A stretch of DNA of 64,000 nt from an uncultured candidate division WWE3 bacterium (lineage in GTDB: Bacteria > Patescibacteriota > WWE3 > UBA101185 > UBA10185). Below are positions 7,913 to 15,594 of this stretch, in pieces (the stretch's first letter is position 1; every line of letters starts with the position of its first letter). The translations under genes were made by a program, and so were the position numbers. Under the pieces are notes generated by a model that was given only the letters and a program-made list of their open reading frames with translations, was not told where the DNA came from and ran no database searches. The stretch is taken from NCBI GenBank assembly GCA_938004185.1, contig CALKWN010000065.1:248001-312000 (forward strand), given 5' to 3'.

Positions 7913-8731
7913 TTAAAGTATGGGCTGAAAGCTGTCTTTCATTTCCATATCGTAAGCTTCGGAACCGTCAGCATTTTTGGCAAAAGTATAAGCTTGCCCC
8001 AGGTCATACGTGTATACAAATCCGGTTGTAGGAACGTATTTTAAAACAAACATGTAGTTAATTGGGCACTGTGTTTCTCCCATATCCAAACCATCGCCTT
8101 TAACTTGAACATCGTAAACTTTATTATTTTCTACGGTGGCTGTCATTGTTCCCAAATCGCAACCCGGACCGAATCGGCTTCTAATAAATTGTTTTAATTC
8201 TTCTGTATTTTTAACTTTTTCCGCAATTATGTGCCAGGTTCTTCTTGAAGAATCCATTTGTAGAAGTTCTGCAGTTTTATTTTGCTTTACACATGAATCA
8301 AAATACGAAACACCGTCAATTACAGTCGGATCTCCCAGTATCTTCATATATTCAAAATCTATGTAAACACCATTTTCGGTTTCAAATATTTTGACGGGAA
8401 TTTCTTCAGGTACGGGTCTGTAAGTTGTTATGCCATTTTCTTTTACTTGCTTACAGCCACCGCTGAAGTTGTAAGACTTAATTGGATAGTATAATGTGAA
8501 TTTAAGATCCGGGTTCGAGTAGTATTTAAAGCCTTCGGGTGCAAGATAATTGGGCGTCTCCTCTTCCTCCTCGTTGCTGACAATTATTGGAGTGTTTTCT
8601 TGTTTATCTGAAACGTTTGATGTGCTGAAGGCCGTATCTACGGTGTCTTTATTTAATAAAATGAATAAACCTCCGCCTATAACAACAAGCAAAAATGCAA
8701 AAAACATTATTAATAGTGAATTTGATTTCAT
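7913..8731 (-). CDS. Membrane-anchored lipid- or surface-exposed hypothetical protein
   Basis: 272 aa. One N-terminal hydrophobic segment (about residues 6-25) is followed by an acidic low-complexity linker (Glu-Glu-Glu-Glu-Glu-Thr-Pro) and an extracytoplasmic domain with several Cys residues (near 94, 147, 191 and 222), suggesting disulphides. No enzyme motif was recognised. A TAAAAT box lies 6 nt before the ATG, consistent with leaderless translation. It is transcribed in the same direction as the DUF457-UbiA gene, 49 bp upstream of it. Confidence 0.6.
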   Translation of the reverse strand: MKSNSLLIMFFAFLLVVIGGGLFILLNKDTVDTAFSTSNVSDKQENTPIIVSNEEEEETPNYLAPEGFKYYSNPDLKFTLYYPIKSYNFSGGCKQVKENGITTYRPVPEEIPVKIFETENGVYIDFEYMKILGDPTVIDGVSYFDSCVKQNKTAELLQMDSSRRTWHIIAEKVKNTEELKQFIRSRFGPGCDLGTMTATVENNKVYDVQVKGDGLDMGETQCPINYMFVLKYVPTTGFVYTYDLGQAYTFAKNADGSEAYDMEMKDSFQPIL

Positions 8732-8765
8732 GGGGTAATTTTACACCTTTTATTTCATTGCTGTA

Positions 8766-8803
8766 CAAAAAAATGGGCACGGCTGATGGTTATCGTCGTG
8801 CCC
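8766..8803 (-). terminator. Intrinsic terminator after the 127-aa gene
   Basis: On the minus strand GGGCACG and CGTGCCC form a hairpin followed by ATTTTTTT, downstream of the stop at 8868. Confidence 0.75.
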
Positions 8804-8867
8804 TTTGGGCTATATATGCTTTTCGACCAGATCTATAAGTTTTTTGTATAGATCGCGCTTATACAAT

Positions 8868-9251
8868 TCATTTATGCTTTCTATCCTCGCGTGTCGCATA
8901 CAAATCTACTCTCATTGCGCAAAGTAAACTTTCTTTTAGATTCTCTTCGTGCACCGAATCTCGAATTACATATCTGCCTGATGAGTAAAACATTCGGTAG
9001 ATTGTAAAACACCCTTCTTTTTTAGGAGCTACGATAAGACGCCCGACATTCATGTATGGTACCTCAGGTGTCATCGCAATATTGGGTAGTTTTGCAATTT
9101 TACCGCTAAATGGCACAGGAAAATTCTCGGAAAATTCGCATTGCGAAAAGAAATATTCTCCGCAAACCTCCGTCAAAATGTCTCTCACATACTCTTTCAT
9201 TTGTGACCAATATTCCAACCTTTTTATCTCGTTATCATTTGAAATTACCAT
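8868..9251 (-). CDS. Hypothetical small soluble protein
   Basis: 127 aa with no membrane segment; one Cys-rich part (residues ~30-40) and a central beta region. The ATG is preceded by AGGAGGAG and by a TTGCAA-17-TAAAAT promoter (9284-9312), and the gene ends at an intrinsic terminator, so it is a self-contained monocistronic unit. No family was recognised. It resembles the other small units at 17352, 37741, 41073 and 44740 in expression signals, not in sequence. Confidence 0.62.
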   Translation of the reverse strand: MVISNDNEIKRLEYWSQMKEYVRDILTEVCGEYFFSQCEFSENFPVPFSGKIAKLPNIAMTPEVPYMNVGRLIVAPKKEGCFTIYRMFYSSGRYVIRDSVHEENLKESLLCAMRVDLYATREDRKHK

Positions 9252-9283
9252 CTCTCCTCCTCACTACTATAAGTTGTGATAGG

Positions 9284-9312
9284 ATTTTACACCGGTCCTT
9301 TATTTATTGCAA
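9284..9312 (-). promoter_or_regulatory. Promoter for the 127-aa gene
   Basis: On the minus strand TTGCAA (9312-9307), 17-bp spacer, TAAAAT (9289-9284). Confidence 0.6.
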
Positions 9313-9349
9313 ATACTGTAAATGTATGCTGGTTATAGGTTATTAATAT

Positions 9350-9892
9350 TTACTGTGATTCTATATCGGATATTTTCCAGGTGTCCTCTACTTTTACTAG
9401 TTTAAACAGTCTTTGAACATTTCCGCCTGAGTATTTAAGAATAACGGTAACATCCGCAGTATTGCTGCCCTCTTCCGCTTTACTTTCCTCAAACGCAACG
9501 TCTTTTATTTCATAACCTCGGTCCGGCAAATCCTGAATCCCTACAACCGGGGCCAGTGCGTACATGCCGTTTATATTGGGTATCTTGGATTTGGCTTCAG
9601 CGGTAAAAAGATTTGCAGCCGCAGCGGATGAATCTATATCAGAAGTAGGAGGGGCGGAACCTGCCAGATTAGTAAAAAATTCATTTATAAGGTTACTTAT
9701 GCTGCTATCTACTCCTTCCGAAATATCGTACATGATTGGAGCGGGCTCATATGCCGCATCTTCAAGAATTTCATCAATTCCCTCTAGTTTAGTTATTTCT
9801 GTTTCTGCGGGCTTTCCTGAATTGGTGTAAAAGTATACGGCCCCGACAGCCACTATAGCTAACAGTATGAAGAGGATATATTTTTTGTGCAT
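9350..9892 (-). CDS. Membrane-anchored hypothetical protein, lumicin/NTF2-like tail possible
   Basis: 180 aa. It has a single N-terminal membrane anchor (about residues 4-22), then an acidic Thr/Glu linker and a soluble extracytoplasmic domain. The C-terminal 100 residues include a Val-Thr-Val-Ile-Leu-Lys-Tyr strand and end Thr-Trp-Lys-Ile-Ser-Asp-Ile, a pattern seen in NTF2-like secreted domains; this is a weak inference. TAGAAT lies 6 nt before the ATG (probably leaderless). Confidence 0.58.
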   Translation of the reverse strand: MHKKYILFILLAIVAVGAVYFYTNSGKPAETEITKLEGIDEILEDAAYEPAPIMYDISEGVDSSISNLINEFFTNLAGSAPPTSDIDSSAAAANLFTAEAKSKIPNINGMYALAPVVGIQDLPDRGYEIKDVAFEESKAEEGSNTADVTVILKYSGGNVQRLFKLVKVEDTWKISDIESQ

Positions 9893-9968
9893 ATATTGAT
9901 TCTATCAAACGGCTTCAAAGCGGTAAACTGGGGGGGGGACTGAAAAAAGAAGTTAGTAAACACTTGAC

Positions 9969-10160
9969 TTACATTTTTTTGTAGGCATAAACGCTGACGG
10001 CAACGGAAATCGCACTCCCGGCTATGAAAATCACATAAAAGCTGGGTTCCGACAACGAAAAATTATTCGCCTGTATGTAAGGTATTATGTAGAGAGGGAC
10101 TGAATATCCTATTGCAAGTCCCACACCGAAAGCCAGCAAAGACAGGAACAACGTAATCAT
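9969..10160 (-). CDS. Small two-helix membrane protein
   Basis: 63 aa from the internal ATG at 10160. It has two hydrophobic segments (about residues 2-24 and 36-58) and ends with Tyr-Lys-Lys-Met. A longer frame reaches 10427, but it would overlap the divergent methyltransferase and its promoter, so the short start is preferred. Lipopolysaccharide-assembly LapA-like proteins have this size and topology, but no motif proves it. Confidence 0.5.
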   Translation of the reverse strand: MITLFLSLLAFGVGLAIGYSVPLYIIPYIQANNFSLSEPSFYVIFIAGSAISVAVSVYAYKKM

Positions 10161-10272
10161 AGTTAAATCGTAACATGTAGATAATTGCCGTACAAATATT
10201 TTGATCTGCCGGGCACTAACTAATAAGGCTTTTTTATACCAAATTTGTGAACGTATACCGTAATTTCCCGAT

Positions 10273-10301
10273 TTTACAAGCAATTTATGAAGTTGTATAA
10301 T
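10273..10301 (+). promoter_or_regulatory. Promoter for the methyltransferase
   Basis: TTTACA (10273-10278), exactly 17 bp, TATAAT (10296-10301); the coding start with AGGAGGAG follows at 10350. Confidence 0.7.
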
Positions 10302-10349
10302 CTCACCATCGTTAGAGTTTACTAAATATAAATAGTAAAAGGAGGAGAG

Positions 10350-11126
10350 ATGGACTGCAGTTACAGTAGATCTGATATCTATGATCTTGAGTATAAGAAT
10401 TACGACAGGGATCTTAGATTTTATCAATATATGGCTGCCACGTTTTCCGGTTCAGAACAGGCAAGAATTCTTGAGCTGTCTTGCGGAACCGGCCGTATAT
10501 GCATCCCACTTGCAACACAAGGCTTTAGAGTCACGGGGGTCGATATTAGCTACCCAATGGTATTAAAGGCTAAAGAGAAGTGGGAGCGTTGCAAAGTAAA
10601 CGGAAACGGAAGTCTAAGATTAGTTGTTGGCGATATGATAAAACCGCCTGTGTGGGGTTCCGGGTATAATTTTGCATTCATACCTTTTAACGGGTTTATG
10701 CACCTTCTAACCAGAGAAGACCAGCACGAATGCCTGGAATCTGTAAGACGTTCCCTCAAAGATAAAGGGTTTTTCCTTGCCGAAATCGGAATACCAGACT
10801 TCACACAAGGATACAAAACTCACGAAATATTTAAAATTTTCGAGAGAGAAAATATCTTACTCTGCAGAAAAATGGTTTTAGACGCCGATCCGTGTACTCA
10901 AATTGTGAGAAGAATATTCTTTTATAGAATTTTCGAGCTCACCGGCGAAAGAAAAGAAATCGAAAGTTTCTGGGAGCCCAGAGACTATTCGTATCTTTTT
11001 CCTTTACAGTGGGAAGAGCTGTTGGTTAACTCCGGCTTCAACATAATTAAGAAGTACGGTGATTTTGACTACAACAACTTTGATTCCGGTTCAAGAATCA
11101 TGCTTTGGTTGTGCCAAAAGGCATGA
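10350..11126 (+). CDS. Class I SAM-dependent methyltransferase
   Basis: 258 aa. The SAM-binding motif I is Leu-Glu-Leu-Ser-Cys-Gly-Thr-Gly-Arg (about residues 38-46), followed by an acidic end of strand 2 (Val-Thr-Gly-Val-Asp) and a Gly-Asp-Met motif near 95. The rest fits the Rossmann methyltransferase fold. The substrate is unknown; small-molecule methylation is as likely as any. A strong Shine-Dalgarno precedes the ATG, a 17-bp-spaced promoter lies upstream and a terminator follows, so the gene is a monocistronic unit. Confidence 0.88.
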   Translation: MDCSYSRSDIYDLEYKNYDRDLRFYQYMAATFSGSEQARILELSCGTGRICIPLATQGFRVTGVDISYPMVLKAKEKWERCKVNGNGSLRLVVGDMIKPPVWGSGYNFAFIPFNGFMHLLTREDQHECLESVRRSLKDKGFFLAEIGIPDFTQGYKTHEIFKIFERENILLCRKMVLDADPCTQIVRRIFFYRIFELTGERKEIESFWEPRDYSYLFPLQWEELLVNSGFNIIKKYGDFDYNNFDSGSRIMLWLCQKA

Positions 11127-11131
11127 AGAAC

Positions 11132-11176
11132 GGCTCCGATGAAATGTTTAAAAAAACACATCGGAGCCTATTTTTT
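11132..11176 (+). terminator. Intrinsic terminator after the methyltransferase
   Basis: GGCTCCGATG and CATCGGAGCC form a 10-bp stem followed by TATTTTTTG. Confidence 0.88.
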
Positions 11177-11212
11177 GAAAGGTTAAAATACTTCAACTAA
11201 GATAAGATGGTC

Positions 11213-11623
11213 TCACTTCAAATAGTCATCGATAAGCTTAACGTGCAGTAGGTCTTTCTCTCTGCCATTCAAAAGTTTCCATTCTTTAGTAATATCTAGC
11301 GGTACAAAAGGTATATCATCAATGTACTGAGCTTTTTGCACTAAATCGTTAAAATCCCAGTCTCCAGGTCCCCAAGTTTCCCATAGTTCGATACCATCTT
11401 TGCTCAGGTAAAAGCCATCATTGCAAGGCTTTAGTTTCCAGCCTTGCTTGCTCTTGTATTCTTCAAACAAATCTTTGGATACAAATACATCTAAATCATG
11501 ACCGTCTTTTAAACCACGCACCATCAGTGCCCCACTACCAAAAACAATATACTTACCTTTTGGGAGATTTAAAGATTTAAGATTATCGAATAGTGCTTGG
11601 TTATGATCTGAGATATTGCCCAT
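11213..11623 (-). CDS. Nucleotidyltransferase-fold protein
   Basis: 136 aa. The segment Val-Phe-Gly-Ser-Gly-Ala-Leu followed by His-Asp-Leu-Asp-Val-Phe is the GSx...DxD signature of the Pol-beta-like minimal nucleotidyltransferase fold. The C-terminal half lacks a partner domain. Such proteins transfer NMPs to small molecules, tRNA or proteins, and some are antitoxin-like or resistance factors; no target can be assigned. The -10 box (TATAAT) is 6 nt before the ATG and shares its context with the genes starting at 12111 and 13604. Confidence 0.7.
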   Translation of the reverse strand: MGNISDHNQALFDNLKSLNLPKGKYIVFGSGALMVRGLKDGHDLDVFVSKDLFEEYKSKQGWKLKPCNDGFYLSKDGIELWETWGPGDWDFNDLVQKAQYIDDIPFVPLDITKEWKLLNGREKDLLHVKLIDDYLK

Positions 11624-11629
11624 AGTGAA

Positions 11630-11645
11630 ATTATATCAGCTCGTC
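11630..11645 (-). promoter_or_regulatory. Shared extended -10 promoter, copy 1
   Basis: Minus-strand GACGAGCTGATATAAT; 14 of 16 bases match copies 2 and 3. The TATAAT is 6 nt from the ATG. Confidence 0.6.
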
Positions 11646-11693
11646 TTTCCTACCTCACTGTCAAAAAGGCACCGGTTTATTTTTATGGATGAA

Positions 11694-11714
11694 TATTATG
11701 AACGATGCTGCTAA
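11694..11714 (-). repeat. Cassette-flank repeat, copy 1
   Basis: TATTATGAACGATGCTGC on the plus strand, just beyond the stop of the 11719-12111 gene; near-identical to 12881-12901 and related to 12211-12239. Confidence 0.6.
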
Positions 11715-11718
11715 TTAT

Positions 11719-12111
11719 TTATGCAAGGTTTTGCAATTCAATAACTGCTTCCTCTACAGTATTAACAATCTTCCCCGCTTTTTTTACAAATTCTATTGAC
11801 CATTTAGGCTCTCTTTCGTCTTTCCAAACCATTATAAGGTTTTTACTAGTTTCACCCGGCTTGGTCGTATCTTTTTTTAGAAAATACCCTATCTCTATCC
11901 AAGTGGCTTCAGCAGGAGCAATTCCCGGATTTGCAACTAATATGTCCGCATCCTCTATTGCCTGTAAATCTTGTGGGAAAAATGTTACTGATGAAGTTTG
12001 GTCAGAATCAATTTCCGGGTCATAAAAATCAAATCCTTCTATGCCTCTGAATGCCTTCTTCCAATTACTTTCGTATTTATTGGGTTGCCCCGCAAGATAT
12101 ACTTTTTTCAT
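11719..12111 (-). CDS. Nucleoside 2-deoxyribosyltransferase-like protein
   Basis: 130 aa. It begins Lys-Lys-Val-Tyr-Leu-Ala-Gly, and has an Asp-Ala-Asp-Ile-Leu-Val-Ala-Asn strand and the Glu-Ala-Thr-Trp-Ile-Glu-Ile-Gly catalytic-Glu helix, all typical of the N-deoxyribosyltransferase family. Members exchange or hydrolyse the base of deoxynucleosides or dNMPs in salvage and pool-cleaning. Its promoter and 3' flank match those of neighbouring genes, suggesting a cassette. A leaderless start is likely (TATAAT 6 nt before the ATG). Confidence 0.8.
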   Translation of the reverse strand: MKKVYLAGQPNKYESNWKKAFRGIEGFDFYDPEIDSDQTSSVTFFPQDLQAIEDADILVANPGIAPAEATWIEIGYFLKKDTTKPGETSKNLIMVWKDEREPKWSIEFVKKAGKIVNTVEEAVIELQNLA

Positions 12112-12117
12112 ATGAAA

Positions 12118-12133
12118 ATTATATCAGTTCGAC
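12118..12133 (-). promoter_or_regulatory. Shared extended -10 promoter, copy 2
   Basis: Minus-strand GTCGAACTGATATAAT, identical over 16 bases to copy 3 and preceded by a shared GGTA motif. Confidence 0.65.
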
Positions 12134-12210
12134 TTTACCACCACACACAAAGTCTAGAGTCTTTAATTGTAGTCAAGAGTTAAATGTATACGTTTAGCTG
12201 TGCTTGCGTG

Positions 12211-12239
12211 TTACAAACGATATTGTGAATTTTTATATA
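12211..12239 (+). repeat. Cassette-flank repeat, copy 2 (diverged)
   Basis: TTACAAACGATATTGTGAA followed by TTTTTATAT; about 24 of 28 bases match the 12883 copy. It lies just upstream of the plus-strand nucleotidyltransferase-like gene. Confidence 0.5.
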
Positions 12240-12247
12240 CCCAATGA

Positions 12248-12253
12248 TATTAT
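12248..12253 (+). promoter_or_regulatory. -10 box of the 12260 gene
   Basis: TGATATTAT (TATTAT with upstream TG) ends 6 nt before the ATG at 12260. This decides the ATG over the TTG at 12254. Confidence 0.5.
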
Positions 12254-12259
12254 TTGCTT

Positions 12260-12835
12260 ATGTTAAATAAATCAAATAAGCTCAAAAATGAGGCTGATAG
12301 CTTGCTTACAGAATGGAAACTACTGGATTTCTTAAATAGATATGGGGACACGTATGTTGTTGGAAGTGTCGTTTTGGATTTAATGGTTTGGAGAGATATT
12401 GATTTAGTGATTTTATCTTACAAACCGGTAATAAGAAAGGCGGCGGTAGAAATAGCGTCACATATTTACGGAAATGATCGCGTTAGAAAAGTTTCGATTG
12501 TGGACGAGAGGCTTATTGAAAATCCAAGAAAGCCTGAGGGTATTTACATCGGTGTTGAGTATATAACAGATTATAATGATCCTTGGAAAATTGATATCTG
12601 GTATTTGTTAGCTGAAAAAGATAAATCCGTTGCTAAAACCAAAGACATTTTGTCAAAATTAAGTACTGATACTAAAGAAAAGATTTTGGATATTAAGTCA
12701 CAAATGCACGATAACCCAAATTATAGAAAGACTGTTACTAGCATAGACATATATGAAGCTGTGTTAGAAAAGGGTGTGAGTGATTTCGATGAATTCAAAC
12801 ATTACATACAAATTACCAAAAATTTGATGTTGTAA
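12260..12835 (+). CDS. Nucleotidyltransferase-fold protein (second copy type)
   Basis: 191 aa from the ATG. Val-Val-Gly-Ser-Val...Arg-Asp-Ile-Asp-Leu-Val is the GSx...DxD nucleotidyltransferase signature (about residues 28-46), with an Asp-Ile-Trp strand near 110 that may supply the third acidic residue. The remainder is helical. It is not homologous at a glance to the 11213 gene beyond the motif. It sits inside the cassette-like patch with a leaderless-type promoter. Substrate unknown. Confidence 0.7.
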   Translation: MLNKSNKLKNEADSLLTEWKLLDFLNRYGDTYVVGSVVLDLMVWRDIDLVILSYKPVIRKAAVEIASHIYGNDRVRKVSIVDERLIENPRKPEGIYIGVEYITDYNDPWKIDIWYLLAEKDKSVAKTKDILSKLSTDTKEKILDIKSQMHDNPNYRKTVTSIDIYEAVLEKGVSDFDEFKHYIQITKNLML

Positions 12836-12880
12836 AAATTTCGTCCGTATTTTCGACTCAATAGAGATTTCCTGGTGGAG

Positions 12881-12901
12881 TATTATGAACGATGTTGCGA
12901 A
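12881..12901 (-). repeat. Cassette-flank repeat, copy 3
   Basis: TATTATGAACGATGTTGCG on the plus strand just beyond the racemase stop; 18 of 21 bases match copy 1. Confidence 0.6.
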
Positions 12902-12914
12902 CTTTTATATCTAT

Positions 12915-13604
12915 TTACTCTAATATTTTTTCAACTGTAGCGTCTGCAAGGATTTTCATTGTATCCACTATTTTCAACTTAGCGTGTTTTGGTAGCAGTA
13001 GTTGTAAATCAGTACAGGCAAGTGCTACACAATCTACATTTTTATCAACAAAACCATCAATAATCTTAATAAACTCCTCTCTGTCACGATTATTTTGTTG
13101 CCCAATAACCAAGTTATGTATGAATTTTCCTAATTTTGCTTGTTGGTAATTATCAGGTGAAACAAACTCTATACCTTCTAATTCAAAAGCATTTTCATAA
13201 AGTTTATTTTCTATTGTTGCGGAAGTAGATACAACTCCCACTTTGTTAAATTTATTTTGTTTAATAAACTTAACAGTTTCCTCAATTATACTCAAAACAG
13301 GTGTTGAAACTGAATCTCTTATCTCTTTAATAAATACGTGTAGCGAATTACAGGGCATAACTATGAAATCTACTCCAGAGGCTTCTAATCTCTTTGCTTC
13401 ATTCACTAAATATGGGATATAACGTTCAGAACCTGTATTTTTAGTTATTAAATCCTCCTCTATTTTATATGGTAACGGAACACTTGATATCAATACTCCA
13501 GGTCTACTAGACTTATCACGGCTATAACAAGTAAAAATTATATCTAGGTAAAATTCTGATGTAGTTTCTGGTCCTAAACCGCCTATTATTCCAACTGTTT
13601 TCAT
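12915..13604 (-). CDS. Aspartate/glutamate racemase family protein
   Basis: 229 aa from the ATG at 13604. It begins Thr-Val-Gly-Ile-Ile-Gly-Gly-Leu-Gly-Pro and has the two catalytic cysteines in Met-Pro-Cys-Asn-Ser (about residue 83) and Ala-Cys-Thr-Asp (about 195). It matches cytoplasmic aspartate racemase or related amino-acid racemases; D-Asp or D-Glu could feed peptidoglycan. A longer frame to 13718 runs through the promoter and is rejected. The gene carries the shared promoter and 3' flank of the cassette-like patch. Confidence 0.88.
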   Translation of the reverse strand: MKTVGIIGGLGPETTSEFYLDIIFTCYSRDKSSRPGVLISSVPLPYKIEEDLITKNTGSERYIPYLVNEAKRLEASGVDFIVMPCNSLHVFIKEIRDSVSTPVLSIIEETVKFIKQNKFNKVGVVSTSATIENKLYENAFELEGIEFVSPDNYQQAKLGKFIHNLVIGQQNNRDREEFIKIIDGFVDKNVDCVALACTDLQLLLPKHAKLKIVDTMKILADATVEKILE

Positions 13605-13611
13605 GCAACAT

Positions 13612-13627
13612 ATTATATCAGTTCGAC
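13612..13627 (-). promoter_or_regulatory. Shared extended -10 promoter, copy 3
   Basis: Minus-strand GTCGAACTGATATAAT; the TATAAT lies 7 nt before the racemase ATG. Confidence 0.65.
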
Positions 13628-13688
13628 TGTACCACCCACTATTGATTTTTAACACTTGTTTTATGCTGTTGTTACAGGAAGTAATAAT

Positions 13689-13764
13689 TGGTGGGGAGGG
13701 TGGGAGTCGAACCCACATAGCCGGTTTTTCAGACCGGTGCCGTGACCACCTTGGCTACCGCCCC
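13689..13764 (-). tRNA. tRNA-Phe (GAA)
   Basis: Anticodon loop CTGAAAA gives GAA; T-arm GTGGGTTCGACTCCCAC; encoded CCA. The acceptor GGGGCGG pairs with CCTCCCC except for an internal C5-U68 mismatch. Confidence 0.92.
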
Positions 13765-13782
13765 TCACAAACACAAAAAATA

Positions 13783-13858
<76 letters not shown>

Positions 13859-13934
13859 ACGCAGAATTATTATAATGGAGGACATTGAAAAATCAACAGC
13901 TCCACCGACTACTCCCACCTAACACACAAAAATC

Positions 13935-15587
13935 CTACCAGCTACCTCCTCCGCCCCCACCTCCGCCTCCTCCGCTGCTTCCTCCGGAAAAACCGCTACT
14001 AAAACCCGAGGAGCTTCTTGAAGAAGCACTGGCGGCTCTAACAGTGTTGGTCATGGCTCTGTTTATCAACGCCATTTTGGCAATATCGTCGCCTTTATAC
14101 CAATCAGGTGGGGTTGTAAACAACTCCTTAAACCGTTTAATCCATATATCTTCTACGCCAAAGGCTGTGGCATAAGGTAAGAGTTTCTCAAAAAACATCA
14201 TTTCCTGAGCCTGAAAATCAAACTGAGGGTCCTGCGAAACCAAAAAATTCTTTAGTGAGACAGCTTCAGAGTAAGTTTGGATACCGCCGCCCGTCCTTTT
14301 CGCACTTTTTCTTCCTAAAAAGAACAATACCAGCGCCAAAGGGATGTTGAAAAATACCAATGCTACAAAACCCAGAACTGAGAAATTCATAAGAGTACTG
14401 TAAGGGTTTGTATTAAAAACCTTCGATGTTTCTAAATACTTGCCCGCGTCTTTTGCCAAAGAATTAACGGCTGTATAAAAGTCGGTGTTGTTATTTAGGT
14501 CTTTTAACAAAACCTCGCCGGCTGCTGTCTTAAATATCGCATCGTAAAGCTTTTTCTCATAGGGCCTCAATTCGGTGTCGGGTAATTTTGAGGTTTGTGA
14601 AAAAGCAAACTTTTTATTGTCTTTTTGAATAATGTTAATATAGCCTCTTTGAGCTAAAGATATTATTGTGGCCGAAAGCGCTTTAGATCCCGAAGTAATA
14701 TCCGCCGTTATTACAGTTTCTATAGGCGTTAAAGACTCTCCGGAAGGTGTTTTGGGGGCTGAAAACCACGCACTTACGATTTTTGCCATATTTTTAAGCT
14801 TGTTTTTTTCGGATTTCCACTTAAATAGCAAAAACAGTGGTAAAAACAAATACAACACTAAACCTACAAGGCCCAATAAAATAAGAAAAACTACTAGTAT
14901 CAGCGGCATTTTGTCTTCTTTGGGGTCGAGTAGGGCTGCGTAACCTTTAGGAAATTTTACAACAACAGTAAAAGCTTCCCCCGGTCTCGTAACTCCTTTT
15001 TCAAAAACTATTTTGTTATCGTATTTTTGAATCGTGCAATTTTGCTCATTTCCACCTACGACACCTGTATAACAAATTTCCTGAGTTTCAAGAGGTTCTT
15101 CAAAAGATACCTCTGTTTGAGAACTTAATATATTAACTTTCCATCCGGGTCCGATAGAATTCCAATAAAATTCGTCAAAATCTTCAAAGTATGTAAGTGC
15201 GCCGGAAATAGTATATTTAACTTGATAAATATTTACCCCGCTAATTGTTTTCGCCGGGTCACCTATCTTTAAAACAACATCTTCCCCTTCTTTGGATTGC
15301 GAAAAAATGTAAGGTCTACCGGCCGCATCGGCGACCTTTACGTCAGAAATAGTTAATACATACTTCTTTCCGTCGTCGTTAGTTTTTTTGTTAGGGATGT
15401 TTCTGTATATTCCGTGGCGCTGATCGGTTCCGAAATCGTATTCGATAATTTCTATAACAGACACCGTGCCGTCTTTATTAATCACGTACTCTGATTTTAT
15501 TGAATTAACAACCTCTGCTGCATACGAAAACCCCGCCAGGATGATACAAAAGAAAACGGTCTGCAGAGGTAAGAAGTATTTTTTCAT
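13935..15587 (-). CDS. DUF2207 membrane protein
   Basis: 550 aa with an N-terminal signal peptide (about residues 1-23), then a beta-rich extracytoplasmic DUF2207 domain (about 25-220), a membrane segment (about 230-255), a cytoplasmic stretch, further hydrophobic segments near 405-430, and a Ser/Gly tail with ten consecutive Gly before Ser-Trp. The architecture matches the YciQ/DUF2207 family, whose function is unknown. The Gly-rich tail is common in this family. The start lies 7 bp downstream of the HAD gene stop, so the two form a unit. Confidence 0.88.
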   Translation of the reverse strand: MKKYFLPLQTVFFCIILAGFSYAAEVVNSIKSEYVINKDGTVSVIEIIEYDFGTDQRHGIYRNIPNKKTNDDGKKYVLTISDVKVADAAGRPYIFSQSKEGEDVVLKIGDPAKTISGVNIYQVKYTISGALTYFEDFDEFYWNSIGPGWKVNILSSQTEVSFEEPLETQEICYTGVVGGNEQNCTIQKYDNKIVFEKGVTRPGEAFTVVVKFPKGYAALLDPKEDKMPLILVVFLILLGLVGLVLYLFLPLFLLFKWKSEKNKLKNMAKIVSAWFSAPKTPSGESLTPIETVITADITSGSKALSATIISLAQRGYINIIQKDNKKFAFSQTSKLPDTELRPYEKKLYDAIFKTAAGEVLLKDLNNNTDFYTAVNSLAKDAGKYLETSKVFNTNPYSTLMNFSVLGFVALVFFNIPLALVLFFLGRKSAKRTGGGIQTYSEAVSLKNFLVSQDPQFDFQAQEMMFFEKLLPYATAFGVEDIWIKRFKELFTTPPDWYKGDDIAKMALINRAMTNTVRAASASSRSSSGFSSGFSGGSSGGGGGGGGGGSW

Positions 15588-15594
15588 ATCTAAA

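Noticed and set aside
9926..9934. Run of nine G bases
   Set aside because: A short homopolymer in a gap between genes; could be phase-variable but no ORF depends on it.
9969..10427. Full 152-aa version of the small membrane protein
   Set aside because: The N-terminal extension covers the divergent promoter and start of the methyltransferase; the 63-aa version fits.
12915..13718. 267-aa racemase start
   Set aside because: Extra residues translate the promoter and tRNA-Phe region; the family begins at the ATG at 13604.
13885..14175. Plus-strand ORF with a proline-rich start opposite the DUF2207 gene
   Set aside because: It is the antisense shadow of the Gly-rich tail of the DUF2207 protein; no promoter, SD or family.
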